19,605 nt of DNA, taken from assembly GCA_902767005.1 (NCBI GenBank), contig CACXFY010000052.1:1-19605 (forward strand). Reading direction: 5' to 3'. The translations under genes and the position numbers were made by a program. The notes beneath the pieces were generated by a model, which was not told where the DNA came from, did no database searches, and was given only the letters and a program-made list of their open reading frames with translations. This document shows positions 8,535 through 15,694 of this stretch, piece by piece; position 1 is the stretch's first letter; each line of letters opens with the position of its first letter. Origin of the DNA: an uncultured Erysipelotrichaceae bacterium (GTDB lineage: Bacteria; Bacillota_I; Bacilli_A; RF39; UBA660).

Positions 8535-8563
8535 ATTATACATAAAAAAACAAAATTATACAA
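8535..8563 (-). promoter_or_regulatory. Promoter of phosphodiester glycosidase gene 1
   Basis: TTGTAT (8563-8558), a 17-base spacer, TATAAT (8540-8535) on the minus strand. A second TATAAT lies at 8560-8555, inside the first box region, so two start sites are possible. Both have TG directly abutting the hexamer rather than the TGn spacing seen elsewhere in the window. Confidence 0.6.
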
Positions 8564-8569
8564 GAAAAA

Positions 8570-8587
8570 AAGCTACTACTGTAGCTT
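8570..8587 (-). terminator. Terminator after surface repeat protein gene
   Basis: A 7-bp stem AAGCTAC/GTAGCTT with a 4-base loop, followed on the minus strand by five Ts. It abuts the TAA stop at 8587. Confidence 0.8.
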
Positions 8588-9918
8588 TATATCTTATATG
8601 GATCATCCTTAGTACCAGAACCACTTTTAATACTAGCTTTCTTAATCGTTACAACAGGTACTACTCCTTTACTATCTTGAACTGAAGCATCTTCTAAAGT
8701 ACCATCATTATGATTAACAAATATCATACTACCAACACCACTAGTAGTAGTCATATAAAAGTAATTATCCATATTGTCAGTATGATAATCAAATATATTT
8801 AATAATCCTACTTTGCATAAAACACTTTTATGATAAAACTCTATATAATCATAATCAGTATCTGGACTCATTTCTCCAGTATAATAATAATCATTAATTA
8901 TTGTGTTTTTATAACTCTTACTATTTATAAATTCACCATTTAACTTATAAGCAATACTACCAAATTCTTTTGGATCATATATACTTCCAGTATCACTATA
9001 ACTACTATTATATAAAACCTTATCTAAATGTAATCTTAAAGTATCTTTATTCTCAAAATATACTTTCCAGATATCATCACCAAGCTTTACATAACTACCA
9101 ACTTTATTAGCGTCATCACCAAGTTTAATATTAAAAGCATCATCTGCACTACCATTACCACCAGTTACTTCTATATTCTTCTTAAAAGTAATAACAGCTC
9201 TAACACCATAAGATTCATATGTCGTAGTTGGAGTAATACTACCATCAGTATCTACATATAAATTAGAATTATCTTTATCATGTCCTATTATCCAATAAGA
9301 CTTATTAATATTGATAAAACTATTCTTACCATCAGCAGTACTATAATCTTTAATACCTAAAGTTGTAACATAAGAAGAATACTTATCTTTACCAGTTTTA
9401 ACTTTACTACCATCTAAAGTATCTTCCGTATATTTTGTTTTAACCAAGTACTTTTCCGGATTAGGTAATGTATTATAATATACTCCTACATAGTATAAAT
9501 CATTATAATCTAACCATTTATTAAGTATAGAATCCTTATAACTATCTTTATCTCCCCACATATAAGTAGCAGATATATCTTCACTAATAGCCTTAATAGT
9601 ACCATCAGTATTAATTCTAATTACTCTAAATAATCTATTACCATACTTAACATAGTTATTAGCTACTTTACCTTTAAAATAATAACCATCAGTATCTTGA
9701 TGCAATCCATTTTCTTCTTTAGTAACCTTATAAGTACTCATAATCATACCATTTAAAGTCATAGCTTCTTCTCTAATCTTTACATTTTGCTTACTATAAT
9801 AATAAAGACTTCTACCAGCAAAATATAAACCAATCGCTATCATTATTAATAAACTTATTACACAAAAAAATAATTCTCCTGTTCTAAGTACAGTTTTTTT
9901 CTTCTTCTTTTTAGCCAT
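8587..9918 (-). CDS. Membrane-anchored surface protein with two internal repeats (DUF6273-like)
   Basis: A 443-residue protein. MAKKKKKK leads into an anchor at residues 14-37, then an extracellular part made of two degenerate repeats, about 79-266 and 274-443. Each opens with a Y-V-K-x-G-[ND]-x-[LI]-[WF] core (YVKYGNRLFRVI at 89-100, YVKLGDDIWKVY at 276-287). Each ends with a G-V-x-x-V-[IV]-T-[FI]-K-K strand followed by a G-x-[GA]-x-x-D-[DA]-x-x-[IK] tail (238-264 and 418-443). The closing signature is common in secreted proteins of gut Bacillota (DUF6273-like RPV-type ends). No catalytic motif is visible, so a binding or structural role is likely. A single-gene unit with GAGGTG before the ATG. 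Confidence 0.7.
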   Translation of the reverse strand: MAKKKKKKTVLRTGELFFCVISLLIMIAIGLYFAGRSLYYYSKQNVKIREEAMTLNGMIMSTYKVTKEENGLHQDTDGYYFKGKVANNYVKYGNRLFRVIRINTDGTIKAISEDISATYMWGDKDSYKDSILNKWLDYNDLYYVGVYYNTLPNPEKYLVKTKYTEDTLDGSKVKTGKDKYSSYVTTLGIKDYSTADGKNSFININKSYWIIGHDKDNSNLYVDTDGSITPTTTYESYGVRAVITFKKNIEVTGGNGSADDAFNIKLGDDANKVGSYVKLGDDIWKVYFENKDTLRLHLDKVLYNSSYSDTGSIYDPKEFGSIAYKLNGEFINSKSYKNTIINDYYYTGEMSPDTDYDYIEFYHKSVLCKVGLLNIFDYHTDNMDNYFYMTTTSGVGSMIFVNHNDGTLEDASVQDSKGVVPVVTIKKASIKSGSGTKDDPYKI

Positions 9919-9939
9919 AACACACCTCGTACACTTGAA

Positions 9940-9948
9940 ATTATAGCA
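9940..9948 (-). promoter_or_regulatory. Extended -10 promoter of surface repeat protein gene
   Basis: TGC-TATAAT on the minus strand (9948-9940), 21 bases before the ATG and just after the terminator of the upstream operon. No -35 beyond a weak TTCCTT in the terminator stem. Confidence 0.6.
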
Positions 9949-9963
9949 AACATTAAATAAAAA

Positions 9964-9980
9964 AGGAAGAGCCTCTTCCT
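9964..9980 (-). terminator. Terminator of the SGNH hydrolase operon
   Basis: A 7-bp stem AGGAAGA/TCTTCCT with a 3-base loop, followed on the minus strand by a six-T run. It lies 18 bases beyond the TAA at 9999. Confidence 0.8.
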
Positions 9981-9998
9981 CTTTTTATTAATAAGTTT

Positions 9999-10973
9999 TT
10001 ATAGATTACTAACTACATGGTCATATATCTTTTTATATGTAGCTTTATCATAATGTAATCCATCTGTTGCGGTAAAACCAACACTATTTAAATAACTATT
10101 TGTATCTATATATTTTACTCCATTTAGATTTCTAATTTGACTATTAAAACTATTAATTCTATTAGTCATATGACTATAACTACCATTAGTAGGATTAACA
10201 GATACAAAGTAAACATTAGCTCCATTACTAGTCCACGTACTAGCTTTACTATTTAAATAACTAATGTAATTATTAATATTTGACAAGTCATTTACTCCCA
10301 TTAAAATAATTACAGCTGTACCACTCTTAAAATTAGCTTCGACATTTGGTATTCCTGTTGACTGCATCCAACTAAGACCCATACCACCTTTACTAGACCA
10401 TACATCTCCATTTGACTCACTAAGTCCAGATGCTAAACGTGAAACAGTAGAACCATTCCAATCATCATGTAAATAGCAATACATCTGTACTGTTCTAGAA
10501 TCTCCAATAAAGAATCTTGTCCCAATATTACTATTACCTGGTCCTAAACCTGAAGTGGCTGATGTATCATTATCTGTCTTCTTCTCATCACCTTTTTCAT
10601 ACTCTGTATCAGTAACAAACTTTGTTCTTTCTTTTCCACTATATGGATCAATATAACTACTTCTTCCCAAATTACTACTAGTAGAACCCCAACAAGAACT
10701 AATAGTAAAACTCTCTCCTAAAGCACCCATAGTAAGATTGACAAGCATTGGTATAAAGAACAAAAACAATAAAGCTGTTAACCAATTTCTTATTTGTTTA
10801 GGAGCTTTCTTATCTTCTGGATTCATTACCATTCTTGATACTAGTATTATTAAAGCTATAATAGCAAGTATTGGTCCAACTATTTGTATAATATCTACCA
10901 TTCTCTTTACAGAAGATAAAATACTACCAAGAGCAGGATCATTACAAGTTTTAGCTATATCAAGTATTAACAT
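9999..10973 (-). CDS. SGNH/GDSL-type hydrolase on a two-helix pilin-like membrane anchor
   Basis: A 324-residue protein in three parts. Residues 1-97 are the shared anchor: KTC10ND, helix about 25-48, loop VMNPEDKK (49-56), helix about 64-84 (FFIPMLVNL), then SSC94W. Residues 98-145 are a polar linker with YEKGDEKK at 125-132. Residues 153-324 are an SGNH hydrolase: FFIGDS159R (nucleophile Ser159), MGVN228D (oxyanion Asn), and DG-L-H307 with Asp304 for the rest of the triad. Such domains remove acetyl or other acyl esters from glycans. The positive loop predicts both termini outside. AGGAGG lies 6 bases before the ATG, 10 bases after the papain-like gene. It is the last gene of a four-gene operon. 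Confidence 0.88.
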   Translation of the reverse strand: MLILDIAKTCNDPALGSILSSVKRMVDIIQIVGPILAIIALIILVSRMVMNPEDKKAPKQIRNWLTALLFLFFIPMLVNLTMGALGESFTISSCWGSTSSNLGRSSYIDPYSGKERTKFVTDTEYEKGDEKKTDNDTSATSGLGPGNSNIGTRFFIGDSRTVQMYCYLHDDWNGSTVSRLASGLSESNGDVWSSKGGMGLSWMQSTGIPNVEANFKSGTAVIILMGVNDLSNINNYISYLNSKASTWTSNGANVYFVSVNPTNGSYSHMTNRINSFNSQIRNLNGVKYIDTNSYLNSVGFTATDGLHYDKATYKKIYDHVVSNL

Positions 10974-10983
10974 ATTTTACCTC

Positions 10984-12051
10984 CTAAAAAGAAAATATTA
11001 CCATCCTCATCCAATTATGAGCTATTCCATCTCCAGACATACATCCAAGTATTAATTGCTCCAAGTTTCTTTTTTTAGCACTTCTATATCTAGAACAACT
11101 ATCTAAGAAAATAACATTTCCCGAATTATCATAACCTAGTAATAATAAAGCATGATGACTACCAGCTAAATCACTACATTTATCATGCGCAACAAATATC
11201 ATAACTGGTTGCCCATTCGCAAGAGCTTGTTTTGCTAAAACATAAGATTGTTTTATACTAGTTTCTTCAAAATATGCTTTAGCATTTACACCAAAATGAT
11301 TAATTGCACTATTATATTTTTTCTTTCCTTTAAACACTCTTTTTCCATCAAGAGATACCATATAATTTTGTAAATCTAATGTTGAATAATATGTATTATT
11401 AACAGCATTCATTCCACAAGTAAAAGCATGAGCTCTACAACTTCCGCCTTCCAAACCAGAATTATTTTGATAACCCATATAATAAACTACTGTCCTATTC
11501 TCATATTCTACTGTCGCAACTTCAGCACATCTATCTCCTCTACCTTTTCCACATCTACCTTTTTTATCTTTAACATTATAAGATATTGAGATACGTTTTA
11601 CTGCGCCTAATCCTATTCCAGTATATTTAGTAGTTCCCCCTTCATCTGTTTTCTTTTCATCACCTTTTTCATATTCACTTGGATCAGTATAAAACTTTTT
11701 AGCTTCTTTATTATTTAAACTAATATAAGAAGAACCTCCAGAAAAAGAAACACTTTCACTATAATTCCAACACTTACTAAAACTAAAACTATCATCTAAC
11801 ATAACCATGACAACATTAGTAATATATGGAATAAAAAATAAAACGACAAGAGCTATTAAAGTAATTCTAATACTTTTAACTAGCTTCTTATCGTCTGGAT
11901 TCATCATCATTTTTGTAAAGACAATAATAAGACTAATTAAACATATTATTGGACCTATTATATGAATAATATTTAGAATATTTCTAAAAACTGCCATAAT
12001 ATTCGCTAAAGCAGTATCCATACATGTCTTATTAATATCATACAAAATCAC
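10984..12051 (-). CDS. Papain-like (C39-like) cysteine peptidase on a two-helix pilin-like anchor
   Basis: A 355-residue protein from a GTG start after TAGGTGAT. The start matches the N-terminus of its paralogue (INKTC10MD). The anchor is residues 1-97: helices near 25-48 and 64-85, loop MMNPDDKK (49-56), then SKC94W. A linker follows with YEKGDEKK at 127-134. The C-terminal domain, about 150-355, has GGSC205RAHAFTC212G, then SHH300ALLLLGYD and FLDSC (Asp317). This is the Cys-His-Asp order of papain/C39-like bacterial peptidases. Which of Cys205 (papain-like GSC context) or Cys212 (CG context of C39-like enzymes) is the nucleophile is unclear. The domain is Cys-rich. It may be a peptidase, a peptidoglycan amidase or a transglutaminase-like enzyme. 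It sits 8 bases after the phosphodiester glycosidase gene. Confidence 0.75.
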   Translation of the reverse strand: MILYDINKTCMDTALANIMAVFRNILNIIHIIGPIICLISLIIVFTKMMMNPDDKKLVKSIRITLIALVVLFFIPYITNVVMVMLDDSFSFSKCWNYSESVSFSGGSSYISLNNKEAKKFYTDPSEYEKGDEKKTDEGGTTKYTGIGLGAVKRISISYNVKDKKGRCGKGRGDRCAEVATVEYENRTVVYYMGYQNNSGLEGGSCRAHAFTCGMNAVNNTYYSTLDLQNYMVSLDGKRVFKGKKKYNSAINHFGVNAKAYFEETSIKQSYVLAKQALANGQPVMIFVAHDKCSDLAGSHHALLLLGYDNSGNVIFLDSCSRYRSAKKRNLEQLILGCMSGDGIAHNWMRMVIFSF

Positions 12052-12059
12052 ATAATCAC

Positions 12060-13088
12060 CTACTTAACTACCCAGAAAGTAGACATATCTCTTAGTCCAT
12101 TCTTTCCACCAGCAACTGGTGTATTAATTATCTTATTATTAATAACTAATTCTGAAGAACTACCACCATCTAAGTTCGCAGCATTATAAGCGCCATAGTT
12201 TTCCATAATATCACATAGATCTACCATATCAGCACCTATACTAGTAGTTAATCTACCATTAATTACTAAAAATAAAACTATTCCATCTTGTCTTTGACCA
12301 ATGGCACTTCTAGGAGCAATACCCCATCCACCATTACCTCTAACAAAACTTCTCTTTCCGTTTATTATTAAGTATGGACCAAACTCTATCGCATCACGTA
12401 ACCCCATATTCAATGCTTGTCTATCACTCATTCTACCTAAAACAAGTTTATCATCTTTATCAAATCCAATAAAGCCTCCACCCATTCTAGCATCATCATA
12501 ACTACTTACAATTTTAGAATTAATTATTACCGTACCATGTGGTAATGCTCCATTACTATTCCAATCTGGATCATAGAAACCACCACCATTCATTGCCACT
12601 AAAGCTTTCTCTCTTTTAGAAACAGTTAAGATATTCTCCCCTCTTTTTCCTAAATAAGCCGTAGTCGCAACATGTACTCTTGAAGGATCATATATTGCTA
12701 CCAAATAACCATTATATCCTTTACCTTTTATATTAATTAACTTATATACAGCATCTTTATCATGAACCAATATTTCTCTTTCATATTCATTCTTATAAAT
12801 AGAAGTTGTATACTTTCTAAACTTAATTAAACTTGTATCAGTAACCTCATTTACTTCTATAATACTATTAGCCTTTAACACTTCATTAATTGTTTCATCA
12901 CTATAGAACCACTCGGCTAAATATCTGTGATTCATAGTTGTCATTGCACTAGTAATCCAAAAATTTCTGAAACCATCCCAAGGACCATAAAAAAGGAATA
13001 GAAAGCTTCCTATACCTACAATAAATAAACTACCAAATACCGTAAGTATTATTTTCTTTTTAGACCACTTTTTCCTAATTTTACTCAT
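12060..13088 (-). CDS. Phosphodiester glycosidase family protein (NAGPA domain), copy 2
   Basis: A 342-residue paralogue of the protein at 7429-8505. It has a basic start, an anchor at 13-33, a juxtamembrane segment AMTTMNHRYLAEWFYSDE (48-65), and an extracellular NAGPA domain with MNGGGF (166-171), GPYLIING (237-244), APRSAIGQ (258-265) and NLDGGSSS (305-312). All signature residues present in copy 1 are kept. It lacks the basic C-terminal extension of copy 1. The ATG overlaps the end of the coiled-coil gene by 8 bases (ATGAGTAA) with AAGGA upstream, and the papain-like gene follows 8 bases on. Placement with two anchored hydrolases suggests joint trimming of a surface polymer. Confidence 0.9.
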   Translation of the reverse strand: MSKIRKKWSKKKIILTVFGSLFIVGIGSFLFLFYGPWDGFRNFWITSAMTTMNHRYLAEWFYSDETINEVLKANSIIEVNEVTDTSLIKFRKYTTSIYKNEYEREILVHDKDAVYKLINIKGKGYNGYLVAIYDPSRVHVATTAYLGKRGENILTVSKREKALVAMNGGGFYDPDWNSNGALPHGTVIINSKIVSSYDDARMGGGFIGFDKDDKLVLGRMSDRQALNMGLRDAIEFGPYLIINGKRSFVRGNGGWGIAPRSAIGQRQDGIVLFLVINGRLTTSIGADMVDLCDIMENYGAYNAANLDGGSSSELVINNKIINTPVAGGKNGLRDMSTFWVVK

Positions 13089-13641
13089 CTTTTCCTTCTA
13101 TTTTTCCATCTTCATTATAATCAATATAGTCCTTTTTAGTAGTAAATTTCTTTAAAGAAAGATTACTCTTCTTACTCTTTTGATAATCATTATATTTCTT
13201 AATATTATCATTATAAGTCTTAATATCTAATACATAATAATTATTTACTTGTTCATATATATTCTTATAATTACTACATTTATTATTTATACTACTATCT
13301 GGATAATATACATCATCACATAAAGTCTCTAGAGTCTTAGTTTTATTATTAATAGAATCAACCATCTCTTCAAAAGCAGTTAATTCCTTCTTAATAACAA
13401 TATCATTTTTCTTCATATTATCATATGTCAAATTAGCTAAATACTTTTCATATAGACTATCTCTATAATCTTCAAATAAACTAACTTCAGTACTAAACTC
13501 TTCAAAAGAATCAGAAACATCAGCCATTCTATTATAAGTAGCTTCTCTATCTTTTCTAATACCACTCAAAAAAGAACTAACTCCGCCACTAACAATCATA
13601 ATAATACTAATTAATAAAAGCACATAAGCTACTCTTTTCAT
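13081..13641 (-). CDS. Membrane-anchored coiled-coil protein with C-terminal EF-hand-like loop
   Basis: An unrecognised 186-residue protein. I chose ATG at 13641 (MKRVAYV) because AGGTGATGAT lies directly before it; an ATG 11 codons earlier has no site and would overlap the promoter. Residues 4-27 are a signal or anchor helix. Residues 30-160 are charged, heptad-like and mostly helical, with a small Cys pair (CDDVYYPDSSINNKC). The last 13 residues read D-Y-N-E-D-G-K-I-E-G-K-D-E, matching the 12-residue calcium loop of EF-hands and dockerins (D174, N176, D178, G179, I181, D185). Only one loop is present, so binding is unproven. It is the first gene of the operon with copy 2 of the phosphodiester glycosidase. 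Confidence 0.7.
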   Translation of the reverse strand: MKRVAYVLLLISIIMIVSGGVSSFLSGIRKDREATYNRMADVSDSFEEFSTEVSLFEDYRDSLYEKYLANLTYDNMKKNDIVIKKELTAFEEMVDSINNKTKTLETLCDDVYYPDSSINNKCSNYKNIYEQVNNYYVLDIKTYNDNIKKYNDYQKSKKSNLSLKKFTTKKDYIDYNEDGKIEGKDE

Positions 13642-13660
13642 ATCATCACCTACTATAATA

Positions 13661-13689
13661 ATTTTATCAAACAATTTATTTTTTGTACA
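13661..13689 (-). promoter_or_regulatory. Promoter of the coiled-coil / glycosidase / hydrolase operon
   Basis: TGTACA (13689-13684, four of six matches to TTGACA), a 17-base spacer ending TGA, then TAAAAT (13666-13661) on the minus strand. It lies 19 bases before the ATG and follows the pilin-operon terminator. Confidence 0.55.
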
Positions 13690-13694
13690 TAAAA

Positions 13695-13715
13695 AAACAA
13701 TACTTAGTATTGTTT
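13695..13715 (-). terminator. Terminator of the glycan/pilin operon
   Basis: A 9-bp stem AAACAATAC/GTATTGTTT with a 3-base loop, followed on the minus strand by four more Ts (seven counting the stem end). It lies 26 bases after the pilin stop. Confidence 0.85.
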
Positions 13716-13740
13716 CTTTATCATTAATAATTGTACACCC

Positions 13741-14328
13741 TTATGTACCAGGTCTTTTCTCTGCCTCATCTGGATCTAATGAATATAAGTTACTAACAGT
13801 ACATCCACCTTCATTATATAATTTTATAACATCCTTTGGTATACCTTCTACTAAAGACCTAGCACTCCTCTTTTTTAAATCAGCTTGTTTGGCTAAAGTA
13901 ATACCTTTAAAACTACTCTTAGTAGATTCTATTACCTTACCACTTTTATCAGTTTTACCAGCTTTAACATCTTCTACTAAAGAAACAGTATATTCATATT
14001 TACCTTTTCCATCTACTGCCTTTATAAGAACATAACTATATTCTCTATTATATTGACCACCTTCAGGTGCAGTATCAAACTCAGGTCCATCTAAATAAGA
14101 CATTGTCATAGCGATACATCTACCAGATGCTGGCTTAGTTATATAAGCACTATTAATTCTCATTTTATAATCAGCATTACTAATTAATTTTTTAGCATCA
14201 TCTATATACTTATCCGCTTTACTATCTGTCATTATCCTAAATACATTTGGTAAAGCAACTGTTGCTAGTATACCTAGTATAAGAACAGCAGCTAACAATT
14301 CAATCATTGTAAAACCTTTATTATTCAT
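13741..14328 (-). CDS. Type IV pilin-like protein (prepilin N-terminus)
   Basis: A 195-residue protein with a textbook class III prepilin start: NNKG5|F6TMIE10, i.e. cleavage between Gly5 and Phe6 and the conserved Glu at +5, followed by a hydrophobic helix to about residue 30. The globular part carries one Cys pair, C71 (GRCIAM) and C176 (GGCTVS), that could close a C-terminal loop as in many pilins. AGGTGATATT precedes the ATG, 8 bases after the Alg13-GtrA stop. No pilin ATPase, platform protein or prepilin peptidase is in the window, so assembly would depend on genes elsewhere. It could be a pseudopilin or a minor pilin. Its place at the end of a glycan operon is unusual. Confidence 0.85.
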   Translation of the reverse strand: MNNKGFTMIELLAAVLILGILATVALPNVFRIMTDSKADKYIDDAKKLISNADYKMRINSAYITKPASGRCIAMTMSYLDGPEFDTAPEGGQYNREYSYVLIKAVDGKGKYEYTVSLVEDVKAGKTDKSGKVIESTKSSFKGITLAKQADLKKRSARSLVEGIPKDVIKLYNEGGCTVSNLYSLDPDEAEKRPGT

Positions 14329-14336
14329 AATATCAC

Positions 14337-15221
14337 CTAGTCCTTCTTTTTAAATATAAATACTTTACTAAATACATAGTTAGCAATAATAACAATAATA
14401 TTACTTAATATCTTCATCCAGAATTCATTCCAGCCTAACAACATTACTGTAATATTCATAAATGCTAAATCCATCACTAATGATAAAACTCTAAATCCAA
14501 AGAAACTAAAAGCTTCTTTAACTGCATCTTTTTTATTATGCGTTTTACTCTCAAAAACAAATACTTTATTAGTAATATAAGCAAACAATACTGATAAAAC
14601 CCAAGCCAGTACATTACTAGTATTAAACTCAACATGTATCAATCTAAGTAGATTAAAAGAAATAATATTTACTAATGTCGTACAACCACCAAAGAATAAA
14701 TAAAGTAATACTTCTTTATATTTATTATACCAAGAAATATGATTATCACTATCCATATAATTATTAAGTAATTTAATCATATTTTTAGTATTAGAAGTAA
14801 ATTTCTTTGGTTTAAATTTCTTAATATCTTTTAATATCTTACTTAAATCATCACCATCTTCTAATTCTAATAAATAACCTTGTTTTTTAAATTCACCTAT
14901 TATTTGTTTTTGATGATCATTGTGATGTTCTTTATATTTAGCCAGTCTAGCACAAGCTATTATTTTCTTTCCCTTTTTTATTGCGCCAAGTATAGATCCA
15001 GCCCCACCATGTGTAATAATAAGATCTGCTTCATCCATTAATTTATCAAATTCTGGTGCTGGAACTAAATCAAATATTTCCATATTAGGAGATTCATATT
15101 TAGTTTGACCAGCTTGAACTACTACTTTATCTTTAATATTCCCTTTTTCTATTTCTTTATCGACAAGTTCTAATAACCTTGGAAACACTTTATCTTGTGT
15201 ACCTAATATAACAAGTATCAA
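14337..15221 (-). CDS. Alg13-like glycosyltransferase fused to a GtrA-family membrane domain
   Basis: A 294-residue fusion. Residues 1-155 match the Alg13/PssE/MurG C-domain half: MILVILGTQDKVFPRLL at the start, HGGAGS (71-76) and KEHHNDHQ (98-104). Residues 168-290 are a four-helix GtrA domain (FFGGCTTLVN, NVLAWVLSVLFAYITNKVFVF). Alg13 supplies the nucleotide-sugar site of a two-part transferase with Alg14. GtrA proteins help move lipid-linked sugars or act with polyprenyl-phosphate glycosyltransferases. I chose TTG at 15221, overlapping the Alg14 stop as TTGA and 5 bases after GGGGGGTGG; it gives the normal family N-terminus. A GTG at 15230 would add three residues but has no site. Confidence 0.85.
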   Translation of the reverse strand: MILVILGTQDKVFPRLLELVDKEIEKGNIKDKVVVQAGQTKYESPNMEIFDLVPAPEFDKLMDEADLIITHGGAGSILGAIKKGKKIIACARLAKYKEHHNDHQKQIIGEFKKQGYLLELEDGDDLSKILKDIKKFKPKKFTSNTKNMIKLLNNYMDSDNHISWYNKYKEVLLYLFFGGCTTLVNIISFNLLRLIHVEFNTSNVLAWVLSVLFAYITNKVFVFESKTHNKKDAVKEAFSFFGFRVLSLVMDLAFMNITVMLLGWNEFWMKILSNIIVIIANYVFSKVFIFKKKD

Positions 15222-15694
15222 AAAATCCACCCCCCAAAGTCAGCTTTAGGATATAAATCTTTCATACTTTCCCATTGTACTATAAACTTATCACTAATTG
15301 GATATAATAATTTACCTGTTGCTGTCTTAGTAACCATATTAGCAAATGTTTCTATATATATAACTCTACTACCAAATATTTTACCTATACAACACATAGG
15401 ACCAGCTGTATGAACACCAGTTGTAATAATATAATCTGGATGTATTTTTAAATATAAATATAAACTAATAAAACAATTAGCTAGTAACTTAAAAGGATAA
15501 GTTAACATATGATGTTTAGTACCATATATTAAATAATTAACTTTATTCTTATATTTATCTTTTAAATACATATTAGATTTAGTTTTCTCTGTAATTAAAT
15601 GATAATCAAGTTCTTTAAACATTGGAGATAATTGTAATAACTCATTTAAATGACCACCAGTACTAGCAATAAATAAAACACGTTTTTTACTCAT
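15218..15694 (-). CDS. Alg14-like glycosyltransferase membrane subunit
   Basis: A 158-residue protein of the Alg14/PssD family, which recruits Alg13 to the membrane and binds the lipid-linked acceptor. It shows VLFIASTGGHLNELLQL (6-22), a hydrophobic helix near 68-84, and TTGVHTAGPMCCIGK around 92-106, ending GGWIF. Bacterial pairs of this type add the second sugar to an undecaprenyl-diphosphate sugar in polysaccharide synthesis. The stop is TGA, the only one in the window. The ATG overlaps the GT4 stop by 8 bases (ATGAGTAA), with GGTGAT upstream, and the Alg13 partner overlaps its 3' end. The pairing supports a functional two-subunit enzyme. Confidence 0.88.
   Translation of the reverse strand: MSKKRVLFIASTGGHLNELLQLSPMFKELDYHLITEKTKSNMYLKDKYKNKVNYLIYGTKHHMLTYPFKLLANCFISLYLYLKIHPDYIITTGVHTAGPMCCIGKIFGSRVIYIETFANMVTKTATGKLLYPISDKFIVQWESMKDLYPKADFGGWIF

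Noticed and set aside
15218..15220. Mycoplasma-type code (TGA read as Trp)
   Set aside because: All Trp codons seen are TGG, no gene has an in-frame TGA, and reading through this TGA would add only a few residues to Alg14 past its normal family end.
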